Shown: piece by piece, positions 56,452-64,000 of the stretch
How positions within the stretch are numbered: position 1 is the first letter of the stretch
How the letters are laid out: the number at the start of each line of letters is the position of its first letter
NCBI RefSeq assembly: GCF_003268025.1
Contig: NZ_QLUW01000001.1
Coordinates: 1-64,000, forward strand
Reading direction: 5' to 3'
Source of the DNA: Paenibacillus montanisoli
Lineage (GTDB): Bacteria > Bacillota > Bacilli > Paenibacillales > Paenibacillaceae
Length of the DNA: 64,000 nt
Program-made: the position numbers and the translations under genes
Notes under the pieces: model-generated
Told to the model about the DNA's origin: nothing
Seen by the model: the letters and a program-made list of their open reading frames with translations, nothing else
Database searches by the model: none

Positions 56452-57765
56452 ATGTATCGACTACTTATCGTAGATGACGAGCCTGTCATTGTAAACGGAC
56501 TGGTACACCTATTTCAAGAGAATGCTGATTTCGAGCTTGATATCGTCAAGGCTTACTCCGCCAATGAAGCACTCGAGATCGCCAAAACCTCGAAGCTCGA
56601 TATTATGGTTAGCGATATCCGCATGCCCCAGAAGAGCGGGCTGCAGCTAGTAGATGAGATGGTTTATTACTGGCCTTCGTGCCGTATTATCTTTTTGACC
56701 GGTTACAGCGAATTCGAGTACGTGTACGAAGCGATTCAGAAAAACGTCGAGAACTATATTCTCAAAACAGAAGGCATGGAGCCAATCTTCAGGGCCGTAA
56801 AGACGGCGTTACAGAAGCTGGATGCAGAGAAGAAGGCAAGCGTGCTGGTAGAAAAAGCACAGATCCAGCTCCAATACACGGAATCGTTGCTTAAAAAAGA
56901 GATGTTGGAGGGTTTGCTAAGGGGCGAGACGATCGCGTCACTCCGAACCAATCCGCAATATGCGGATATTGAGCTTGGTGTTTCCACTGCGCGCCCGGCT
57001 GTGCTGTTAGTCGGACAGCTTGATCCGAGAGAAGAGCTCGCTTCTTCTCAGAAGTGGAAGACGCTGCAAAGCATTCAGCAGTTTGTATGTCATCAACTGC
57101 CGGCTTCGATACACAAAGAGCAAATGGTTTACGACGCAAGCGCGCTGGTTTGGCTGCTTCAACCGGACAGCGAGCTTGCTTCCCGGTTTATGCTTGAAAC
57201 AGATGAAGTGGACATGCGCAGCTTTGCATCCTATGTGAAAGGTGTCTTAGAGTCGATACAGAACGAATGCGAAGACCGTACCGGCAAATCGGTTTCGTTT
57301 GCCGTTGCGGGCAATTTGCATAATTGGGCGTGTGTACATGAACATGTCGAACAGGCCTGCGTTCTCATTCGAAGAAGCTTTTCCCTAGGTAAAGTCATGG
57401 TTATTCTCGATTTGGACAAGCCTGCTGAGATGATCTCTTCCCAGGAGAAGGTGATTGATCAAATCCATCACTATATTCAAAAGCATTTATCGGGCAACCT
57501 CTCGCTAACAGCGATTGCCGACGAGGTTCACTTTAATCCATCCTACTTATCAAGATACTACAAACAGACAACGGGTCGTAATCTGCTGGACTATATCCAA
57601 TCTTCCAAGCTTAGCGCCGCGATTGCGATGATGTCCGATCCGCAATTAAAGTTGAATGAGATCGCAGTAAAACTCGGATTTGACTCTCATTCTTATTTCA
57701 CGACGTTCTTTAAGAGAATGACAGGCTCATCGCCGCAAGATTACCGCAATACATTGCGTAAATAA
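56452..57765 (+). CDS. YesN-type response regulator
   Basis: 437 residues. Receiver (LLIVDDEPVIV; phospho-Asp in IMVSDIRMPQKSG; YILKTEG), a central ~190-residue region and a C-terminal AraC domain (LTAIADEVHFNPSYLSRYYK; IAVKLGFDSHSYFTTFFKRM). Should activate the importer genes starting at 57874. Confidence 0.92.
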   Translation: MYRLLIVDDEPVIVNGLVHLFQENADFELDIVKAYSANEALEIAKTSKLDIMVSDIRMPQKSGLQLVDEMVYYWPSCRIIFLTGYSEFEYVYEAIQKNVENYILKTEGMEPIFRAVKTALQKLDAEKKASVLVEKAQIQLQYTESLLKKEMLEGLLRGETIASLRTNPQYADIELGVSTARPAVLLVGQLDPREELASSQKWKTLQSIQQFVCHQLPASIHKEQMVYDASALVWLLQPDSELASRFMLETDEVDMRSFASYVKGVLESIQNECEDRTGKSVSFAVAGNLHNWACVHEHVEQACVLIRRSFSLGKVMVILDLDKPAEMISSQEKVIDQIHHYIQKHLSGNLSLTAIADEVHFNPSYLSRYYKQTTGRNLLDYIQSSKLSAAIAMMSDPQLKLNEIAVKLGFDSHSYFTTFFKRMTGSSPQDYRNTLRK

Positions 57766-57792
57766 AGTTAAAGTGTTGTAAAGGATTCAAAA

Positions 57793-57821
57793 TTGTTGGT
57801 GTCCGTCAACCCCTATACAAT
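57793..57821 (+). promoter_or_regulatory. Promoter of the binding-protein gene
   Basis: TTGTTG (57793-57798), 17 bases, TACAAT (57816-57821), 52 bases before the gene. Separates the importer from the regulatory pair. Confidence 0.6.
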
Positions 57822-57873
57822 TAAAGACGTAGGCAAGACAACACACATTACCTAGAGGGGGTTACCGGTTAAT

Positions 57874-59643
57874 ATGAAACAGAAGCAGCGATTAAAGCTA
57901 ATTGTAACGGCAGGCTTGGCTTTCTCGATGTTGACCGCGTGTGCAGACAAAGGCGAGAACAATGCCAATTCAGAAGCGGCAAAGAATGCCGAACCATCAA
58001 CTTCTAATTCTGAGACATCGTCCACGAACACAAATGCCGCTAGCAATACAACCAGTGAACCCGCAGCACAAGACCCGATGGGCAAGTATGCCGAGCCAGT
58101 AACGGTGACAGAGGTCATTGGATACAATCCGCCGGAAGATCCGCGTACACCGCAAGGACTTACGCCGGATAAGAACGCCTACCTCAAAGACCTGAAAGAC
58201 ATGCTGAATATTGAAGTGAAATACAAGTATATGGTTCCTGGAAATCAAGCGGAGCAAAAGTTTGCCCTTGCTATGGCTTCGGGCGATTTGCCGGATATAA
58301 TGGATGTCGACCAACGAACATTCGAGAAGCTTCGCAAACAAGGCGTACTGGCTGATTTGACGGAAGCTTACAATCAATATGCGTCTCCTACGCTCAAGAA
58401 ATATATGGAGTCCGATGGCGGATTCGCCATGAAAGCATTCAGCTCGGACGGTAAACAGTATGGCATTCCTTCATTTGAGGACCCATTCTTGTCAACGCAG
58501 CTGTTGTGGATTCGGAAGGATTGGCTTGATAGCTTAAACCTGCAGCCTCCAAAAACGATGGATGATTTGGAGAAAGTAGCAGAAGCTTTCGTGAAGAACG
58601 ATCCGGATAAGAACGGCGCTAACGATACCTATGGTTTGGCTCTGCAGAAGAACCTTTTCTACTGGGGATTTGATACGAGAGGCTTGTTTAATGGCTTCGG
58701 TGCCTATCCTTCTGTCGGCGACGGTCAATCTGCTTGGATCAAAGGTGCTGACGGCACATTGGCGCCTGGCCTGATTCAACCGGAAGTGAAGACTGCGCTA
58801 AGCAAAATGCAAGAGTGGTACAAGAAAGGCATTATCGATAAAGAGTTTGCGCTTAAAGACGAGAACAAGGTTTCGGAAGACATCGTCGCCAGCAAAGTCG
58901 GGATCTCGTACGGCGAATGGTGGTATCCGAACTGGCCGCTTAACCTGAATGTGGACAAAGATCCGAAAGCGAATTGGATTCCGCTGCAAATTCCATCGCT
59001 TACGGGCCCGGGCAAATCGCTTGTGCCGAAATTGCGCGGTACGCGAATTACGGTCGTCAATAAATCGGCGAAAAATCCGGAAGCCGCGATTAAGATGATC
59101 AATTTCTACTTTGAGATGGGCAAGAAGCAATATATCGATAAGAACCAAGCTGCAAATGGCTACGTGTATAACTGGTTCGTTCCGAGAATTTACAACCCAA
59201 GTCAGATTGATACGATTTATACCGAAGTGAATAAAGCGTTGGATGCGAAGCAGACGGACATTTCGCTTGACGACGACAACTACAAAGTAGTTGCCGACGT
59301 GTTCAAGGCGACGAATGACTTCTTAAATAAGAACACGGCGAATGCTTCCAACGGCGTGAACTGGGGGCAATATTTCAGCCGCGCCGCAAAAGACGGAGGC
59401 TGGGGCCTCACTCGTCAGCTGAAAGAGCAGCAGCAATTCGTCAGCAACGAGTTCTATGGTGTACCAACCAAGACCCAAGTAGAAAAGGGCGGGCAATTGG
59501 ATAAATTGATGGCTGAGTCATTCACGAAGATCGTCATGGGCGGTTCGATCGACGACTTCGATAAGTTCGTCGCCAGCTGGAAGTCGCTTGGCGGCGAGCA
59601 GATTACGAAGGAAGTCAATGATTGGTATCAATCGGTAAAATAA
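57874..59643 (+). CDS. Extracellular sugar-binding lipoprotein (LplA type)
   Basis: 589 residues. Lipobox LTAC (Cys23), Ser/Thr/Asn-rich linker to about residue 68, then a large LplA-type solute-binding fold (LPDIMDVDQRTFEKLRKQG; NDPDKNGANDTYGLAL). LplA-type proteins of Paenibacillus handle plant oligo- and polysaccharide fragments. AGGGGG precedes ATG. Followed by a partial terminator before the permeases. Confidence 0.93.
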   Translation: MKQKQRLKLIVTAGLAFSMLTACADKGENNANSEAAKNAEPSTSNSETSSTNTNAASNTTSEPAAQDPMGKYAEPVTVTEVIGYNPPEDPRTPQGLTPDKNAYLKDLKDMLNIEVKYKYMVPGNQAEQKFALAMASGDLPDIMDVDQRTFEKLRKQGVLADLTEAYNQYASPTLKKYMESDGGFAMKAFSSDGKQYGIPSFEDPFLSTQLLWIRKDWLDSLNLQPPKTMDDLEKVAEAFVKNDPDKNGANDTYGLALQKNLFYWGFDTRGLFNGFGAYPSVGDGQSAWIKGADGTLAPGLIQPEVKTALSKMQEWYKKGIIDKEFALKDENKVSEDIVASKVGISYGEWWYPNWPLNLNVDKDPKANWIPLQIPSLTGPGKSLVPKLRGTRITVVNKSAKNPEAAIKMINFYFEMGKKQYIDKNQAANGYVYNWFVPRIYNPSQIDTIYTEVNKALDAKQTDISLDDDNYKVVADVFKATNDFLNKNTANASNGVNWGQYFSRAAKDGGWGLTRQLKEQQQFVSNEFYGVPTKTQVEKGGQLDKLMAESFTKIVMGGSIDDFDKFVASWKSLGGEQITKEVNDWYQSVK

Positions 59644-59651
59644 TGCTCAAG

Positions 59652-59685
59652 GCGAGGGGAGGAAGCATACTCCTCTCGCTTTTTT
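59652..59685 (+). terminator. Partial terminator between binding protein and permeases
   Basis: GCGAGGGGA / TCCTCTCGC stem followed by TTTTTT. Lying inside the operon, it should lower permease mRNA relative to the binding protein. Confidence 0.75.
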
Positions 59686-59705
59686 AATAAGGGAGGTTGC
59701 CTGAC

Positions 59706-60596
59706 TTGAGATCATTTCGCAAAGAGTCTCCGCTGCATCTTATGCTATTGCCCGGCGTGATTTTCACGATCATCTATGCTTACGGCCCAATGGCAGGCAT
59801 CGTTATGGCTTTTCAACAGTTCGAACCCTTGTCCGGTTTCTGGAAGTCGGATTGGGTCGGGGTAGATAATTTCGATTACGTCTTTCATATGCCCGATTTC
59901 AAACAAGTGCTGTGGAATACCGTCATCATCTCGCTATTCAAAATCATTCTCTTCCTGCTTGTTCCGCTTATTCTAGCACTATTGGTGAATGAGCTGACGA
60001 AGCGATGGTTTGTACGCATCATTCAATCAAGTATCTTTCTGCCTTTCTTTCTGTCCTGGACGGTGCTCGGCGGTGTCATTATTGAGCTGTTTTCCTTGCA
60101 TGGGCCGGTTAACGCCTTGTTAACTCAGATGGGGTTGGAACCCATTATGTTTATGTTAAACAACGATTGGTTCAGGGGGATCATCATCGGCTCGGATGTT
60201 TGGAAAGGAATGGGCTATAACATGATCATTCTGCTAGCTGCCATAACAGGCATTAATATGAGCCTTTATGAAGCGGCGGAAGTGGATGGGGGAGGCAAAT
60301 GGAAGCAAATGCTTCATATTACGTTGCCTGGCATCGCCCCGATATTAATTCTTCTTGGCGTATTGAGCTTGGGGAATATTTTGAACGCCGGCTTTGAACA
60401 GATCTTTCTTATGTACAATCCGACCGTCTATCAAGGATCCGATATTATCGACACGTTCGTCTACAGGCTTGGAATGTTCAGTCAGCAATTCGGGCCGGCG
60501 GCAGCAGTCGGCGTGTTTAAATCGGTCATTTCGCTCGGCTTGGTTTCGATTTCTTACTATGCTGCTTACAAGTATAACAATTACAGAATATTCTAG
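59706..60596 (+). CDS. Sugar ABC transporter permease (LplB type)
   Basis: 296 residues, six spans, LLPGVIFTIIYAYGPMAGIVMAF start and EAA loop YEAAEVDGGGKWKQMLHITLP. TTG 59706 selected since GGGAGG lies 9 bases ahead; TTG 59697 abuts that site. ATPase not encoded here. Confidence 0.92.
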   Translation: MRSFRKESPLHLMLLPGVIFTIIYAYGPMAGIVMAFQQFEPLSGFWKSDWVGVDNFDYVFHMPDFKQVLWNTVIISLFKIILFLLVPLILALLVNELTKRWFVRIIQSSIFLPFFLSWTVLGGVIIELFSLHGPVNALLTQMGLEPIMFMLNNDWFRGIIIGSDVWKGMGYNMIILLAAITGINMSLYEAAEVDGGGKWKQMLHITLPGIAPILILLGVLSLGNILNAGFEQIFLMYNPTVYQGSDIIDTFVYRLGMFSQQFGPAAAVGVFKSVISLGLVSISYYAAYKYNNYRIF

Positions 60597-60613
60597 GTGC
60601 TGGAGGATGTGCT

Positions 60614-61504
60614 GTGGTCTATAAACAATCGATAAGCAGAAAGTTATTTGCCTTGGCCAATGTTCTGTTTCTTTCTTGTATTACACTACTGGGCATAATT
60701 CCATTCTTGCACTTACTCTCCGTATCGCTAAGCACGAATGTTGCGGCTTCGGCAGGCGAAGTTAAACTCTGGCCTGTAGGATTCTCGCTGGATGCCTATG
60801 AGTATTTAGGAGAGAAAGTGGAGTTTTTCCGATCGCTTTGGGTATCCATAGAGCGGGTAGTGCTCGGTACGGCCGTGAATATGAGCCTTGTTTTTCTTAC
60901 CGCGTATCCGCTATCCAAATCAAATGACCAATTCAAATGGCGTACCCCGTACGTTTGGTTTTTTGCGATTACGATGTTTTTTGGCGGAGGACTTATCCCT
61001 ACGTATATGGTGGTTAAGGAGACGGGGTTGCTGGATTCGATTTGGGCCCTCATATTGCCAGGCGCATTGAACGTATGGAACATGATCTTAATGCTCAACT
61101 TCTTTAGAACGATTCCAAAAGAGATGGAAGAGGCTGCTACAATTGATGGCGCGGGTCACTGGAAGACGCTTTGGCAAATCTATTTGCCGGTTTCACTGCC
61201 TTCCATTGCGACTATCGGGTTATTTACCGTCGTTGGACATTGGAACTCTTGGTTCGATGGCATTCTATACATGAATTCTCCGGATAACTATCCGCTACAA
61301 ACGTATCTATCGACGCTCATTATGTCTTTGAACTCTCAGATGACGTCTATTTCCGTTGAGCAACTGGAAGCATTGGAGAATTTGAGCGAGAAAACGCTTC
61401 GAACCGCTCAAATCTTCATGGGCGCACTGCCGATTATGATCGTCTATCCGTTTGTTCAGAAGTATTTTATTAAAGGCATGACGGTAGGAAGCGTGAAAGA
61501 GTGA
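60614..61504 (+). CDS. Sugar ABC transporter permease (LplC/YtcP type)
   Basis: 296 residues, six spans, EAA loop EEAATIDGAGHWKTLWQIYLP, C-terminal YFIKGMTVGSVKE. GTG start with GGAGG upstream, 17 bases after the LplB gene. Partner of that permease. Confidence 0.93.
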   Translation: MVYKQSISRKLFALANVLFLSCITLLGIIPFLHLLSVSLSTNVAASAGEVKLWPVGFSLDAYEYLGEKVEFFRSLWVSIERVVLGTAVNMSLVFLTAYPLSKSNDQFKWRTPYVWFFAITMFFGGGLIPTYMVVKETGLLDSIWALILPGALNVWNMILMLNFFRTIPKEMEEAATIDGAGHWKTLWQIYLPVSLPSIATIGLFTVVGHWNSWFDGILYMNSPDNYPLQTYLSTLIMSLNSQMTSISVEQLEALENLSEKTLRTAQIFMGALPIMIVYPFVQKYFIKGMTVGSVKE

Positions 61505-61534
61505 AATCGAGACAGAGTCCGAAAAGGGGATCAA

Positions 61535-62803
61535 ATGATGAGAATAGTGACGGTTGCATTGATTGGAGCCGGATTACGCGGAGTTAACTATTTGAACTAT
61601 GCGCTGCACCATCCTCACGAGCTTGAAGTCGTCGCTGTAGCGGAGCCGAATCGCGAGCGCCGGGACCATTTTAAGGCACTGCACAATCTGCCGGATGAAA
61701 TGTGCTTTCATGACTGGGATGAGCTGTTTGAAAAGCCGCAGCTTGCGGACGCGGTTCTCATATGTACGCAGGATAAACTGCATTTCGAGCCTGTCGGGAA
61801 AGCATTGAAGGCCGGCTATCATGTGCTTCTTGAGAAGCCGATGTCGCCTGATGCCAAGGAGTGCGTGGCGATGGGAGAGATGGCGAAGGAATACAATCGA
61901 ATTTTCTCGATTTGCCATGTGCTTCGCTATACGAATTTCTTCTCTACAATTAAAGATTTACTCGCACGCAAGGCAATTGGCGACCTTATGTCCATTCAAC
62001 TCAATGAAAATGTCGGCTATTGGCATCATGCGCATAGTTTCGTTAGAGGCAATTGGAGCAGAAAAAGTGAATCCAGCCCGATGATTCTGTCCAAATCTTC
62101 GCATGACATGGATATTCTCTATTGGCTCGCCGGTGCGTCATGCACCCGTGTAGCTTCGTTCGGATCATTGTCGCATTTTACCTCATCCCAAGCGCCGGAA
62201 GGCGCGCCGCATCGCTGCCTTGACGGTTGTCCTGTTGCCGATGAATGCTTGTATTACGCTCCTAAGCAATATTTGACTGAGGATACGGGATGGCCGACAG
62301 CGGCAATAAGCAATGATAGCAGCTATGAATCCCGGCTTAAGGCGCTCGAAGAGGGGCCTTACGGAAGATGCGTCTATCGCTGCGATAATGATGTTGTCGA
62401 TCACCAGATCGTCAATCTGGAATTTGACAATGGCGTAACTGCCGGATTCTCGATGAATGCGTTCACTCGGGATATTAGCCGGACGATTAAATTGATGGGA
62501 ACGACAGGCGAAATTCGTGGCACGATGGAGAAGAATGAGATCGAGATTCTTCATTTCGGCAGCGGAAAGGTAGAGCGGATTTCATTCGAGACTGCTGGGG
62601 GGCACGCTGGTCACGGCGGAGGAGACATGGGTCTTATGAAAGATTTCGTAAAGCTGGTTAGAGACGGCGGCATTAACGAAGGTCTTACGACCGCATCGCA
62701 TTCGGTTGAAAGCCACTTGATGGCATTCGCTGCCGAGAAGGCGCGCGAGGAGCAAAGCGTCATTGATATGAAGGAGTTTGCTGCAAGTCTTGTAGTTAGA
62801 TGA
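61535..62803 (+). CDS. Gfo/Idh/MocA family oxidoreductase (D)
   Basis: 422 residues. Nucleotide-binding start VALIGAGLRGVNYL, LLEKPMSPD motif, and a C-terminal domain containing a cysteine-rich insertion (HRCLDGCPVADECLY; GRCVYRCDNDVV) seen in a subset of these enzymes. Last gene of the Lpl operon, 30 bases after the permease, so it should modify the imported sugar. Unlike oxidoreductases A-C in sequence. Confidence 0.92.
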   Translation: MMRIVTVALIGAGLRGVNYLNYALHHPHELEVVAVAEPNRERRDHFKALHNLPDEMCFHDWDELFEKPQLADAVLICTQDKLHFEPVGKALKAGYHVLLEKPMSPDAKECVAMGEMAKEYNRIFSICHVLRYTNFFSTIKDLLARKAIGDLMSIQLNENVGYWHHAHSFVRGNWSRKSESSPMILSKSSHDMDILYWLAGASCTRVASFGSLSHFTSSQAPEGAPHRCLDGCPVADECLYYAPKQYLTEDTGWPTAAISNDSSYESRLKALEEGPYGRCVYRCDNDVVDHQIVNLEFDNGVTAGFSMNAFTRDISRTIKLMGTTGEIRGTMEKNEIEILHFGSGKVERISFETAGGHAGHGGGDMGLMKDFVKLVRDGGINEGLTTASHSVESHLMAFAAEKAREEQSVIDMKEFAASLVVR

Positions 62804-62809
62804 AGAAGG

Positions 62810-62838
62810 AAATGGAGGCCAAAGCGGCCTCCATTTTT
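62810..62838. terminator. Bidirectional terminator
   Basis: AAATGGAGGCC / GGCCTCCATTT perfect stem with AAAGC loop and T-tail, between the oxidoreductase and the convergent AraC gene. Confidence 0.9.
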
Positions 62839-62852
62839 ATTTGAGCCGGAAT

Positions 62853-63752
62853 CTACTTGCTATCCCGGACATGCTTCCGCCATTCGCTGGGAGAACTGCC
62901 TGTCAGCTTCTTAAACACGGTCGTAAAATGCTGGCTCGTTTTGAAACCAAGCTCCATGGCGATGTCTGTAATCAACCTGTCGGTCCTTAATAAGGCGCAG
63001 GCATGCTCCATTCGGATGCGCTCCATGTAAGCGACAGGGGCTTGTCCATAGAGCTCGTAGAACAATTTATAGAAATGAGAGACGCTCACTCCTACGGAGA
63101 GAGCCATTTGTTCGATCGAAAATCTCGCTTCGGGATTGCGCGCGAACTCCTCGATAACGGTTGCAATAGACTGCTTGAGATCCGGATCGACCGGTTTGGC
63201 TGCAGGCTGCTGCAGCATCCCGAGCAAGATGTCCAATACCTGGTGGCGGGCGAACAGCTCTTTATTTGGCATATCGTTCTCTAAGGTCGATTTCAGACGC
63301 GCAAATTGCTCCGAGGCGCGCGGGCCCGCGCGAAAAATTCGCGGCAGCTGCTCTAATCGGTCGGCAATGAAGGCTAACTCATCACGATCCAAACGAAGCC
63401 AATCGCTCTCGCCGGATGGATCCTTTAGGACAAACCACCAGATTCGGCAGGGCTCCAAATGATCGAATCGCGCCCGATGGAGCTCACCTGGCCTCGTGTA
63501 AAACCATTGCCCTGCGTTGACTGGGTAATACTCGCCGTCGATCTCCCAAGTAATGATTCCGTTCACCACGTAAACGAACTCATAACCTTGATCATGGCTA
63601 TGAAAGGTGATCGGGTACGCTTCCGCTAGCTTCTGGCATCCAAGCTGCAGAAGCTCGGGAATACCATTTATTTCGCCATTTCGGTCATCGAGTCGATACA
63701 CCCACCGCATTGAAGCTGAGCCGAATTTGCCCACTGACCGTTCCACCTTCAC
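62853..63752 (-). CDS. AraC-family transcriptional regulator with cupin sensor
   Basis: 299 residues. Cupin-like N-terminus (FHSHDQGYEFVYVVNGIITWEIDG; GQWFYTRPGELHRAR) and C-terminal AraC domain (IEQMALSVGVSVSHFYKLFY; IAMELGFKTSQHFTTVFKKL). GTG at 63752 has no clear ribosome site; the start could be a GTG six bases further in. Convergent with the Lpl operon and divergent from the desaturase-like gene. Confidence 0.85.
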   Translation of the reverse strand: MKVERSVGKFGSASMRWVYRLDDRNGEINGIPELLQLGCQKLAEAYPITFHSHDQGYEFVYVVNGIITWEIDGEYYPVNAGQWFYTRPGELHRARFDHLEPCRIWWFVLKDPSGESDWLRLDRDELAFIADRLEQLPRIFRAGPRASEQFARLKSTLENDMPNKELFARHQVLDILLGMLQQPAAKPVDPDLKQSIATVIEEFARNPEARFSIEQMALSVGVSVSHFYKLFYELYGQAPVAYMERIRMEHACALLRTDRLITDIAMELGFKTSQHFTTVFKKLTGSSPSEWRKHVRDSK

Positions 63753-63859
63753 TTGTTTCTGTTGTTCCTATGTTTCTGATTTTATTTGATGAAATCCGGG
63801 AAGTCAAAGAGCTCCGATTCTCTTACACTTAGGTCATCACATTAATTGGAGTGATTATC

Positions 63860-64000
63860 GTGAGCGAGCCGCGCAAAAGAGATTACAGTATTTTAGGTCC
63901 GGAGCGGGAGAGAGCGATTCAGAGAGGACTCGTGTCCGCCGAGTGGTATCAATGTCCGATTCCGAGAAAGCGTCTGAAGGAATTGATGGTTCGAAGGGAC
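63860..64000 (+). CDS. Fatty acid desaturase-like protein, 5' end (partial)
   Basis: First 47 codons of a gene running off the right edge: MSEPRKRDYSILGPERERAI, then GLVSAEWYQCPIPRKRLKEL. The YSILGPE...AEWY...PRKRLKELMxR pattern is typical of the N-terminus of a bacterial fatty acid desaturase family. GTG start with GGAG 8 bases upstream. The catalytic His boxes lie outside the window, so this is tentative. Confidence 0.6.
   Translation, partial: MSEPRKRDYSILGPERERAIQRGLVSAEWYQCPIPRKRLKELMVRRD

Overview
The window looks like a chromosomal segment of a spore-forming, soil or plant-associated member of the Paenibacillaceae (Paenibacillus, Cohnella or a close relative). This is inferred from sspI with a sigma-G-like promoter, several YesM/YesN-type two-component systems next to sugar ABC transporters, a 16-gene tRNA array in the Bacillus trnD order, moderately high GC with GGAGG ribosome sites, frequent TTG/GTG starts, and a DinG-free, LexA-boxed YolD/DinB pair. 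No prophage, insertion sequence or CRISPR array was seen.

Layout. 0-1.8 kb: 3' end of a 23S rRNA gene followed directly by 16 tRNA genes and a terminator; no 5S gene lies between them. 2-6.1 kb: an envelope-stress operon (LiaI-like, PspA, PspC, second PspA) and a LiaSR-like two-component pair. 6.1-17 kb: a sugar locus with AraC regulator, fucose/arabinose isomerase-like enzyme, L-rhamnose mutarotase, YesMN pair, family-1 binding protein with two permeases, and a GH99-like hydrolase. 17-24.2 kb: an ECF sigma factor with a very long C-terminal part, mobB and moeA separated by two tandem-repeat arrays, an orphan FliD-like protein, a lysine-rich tail protein and a YwmB-like protein. 24.2-29 kb: zwf, a cyclase-family hydrolase, prfC and two TM2-domain proteins.

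29-34.4 kb: a LacI regulator with three Gfo/Idh/MocA oxidoreductases and a ThuA-like protein, probably one regulon for an oxidised sugar. 34.4-36.4 kb: sspI, ktrA and an rRNA/tRNA methyltransferase. 36.5-40.8 kb: two phytanoyl-CoA-dioxygenase-family proteins (one with an HxG instead of HxD motif), an alpha/beta hydrolase, a helix-turn-helix protein and a GNAT acetyltransferase. 41.2-50.5 kb: a complete dipeptide/oligosaccharide-type ABC system (binding protein, two permeases, two ATPases) translationally coupled to two unknown membrane proteins and a GntR/LacI hybrid regulator, then an AraC regulator. 50.6-52.5 kb: three tiny genes on the minus strand, two of them single-pass membrane proteins with overlapping reading frames, facing a DoxX and pirin pair. 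52.5-54.3 kb: SOS-type yolD-dinB. 54.7-63.8 kb: a second YesMN-regulated Lpl-type sugar importer with an oxidoreductase and an AraC regulator, and at the right edge the start of a fatty acid desaturase-like gene.

How it works together: most of the window is carbohydrate scavenging. Three separate importers each have their own regulators, carbon-catabolite (cre-like) sites lie near their first genes, and all three binding-protein genes are followed by an intercistronic hairpin ahead of the permease genes. None of the importers except the Opp-type one encodes its own ATPase here, so the family-1 systems probably share a distant MsmX-like ATPase.
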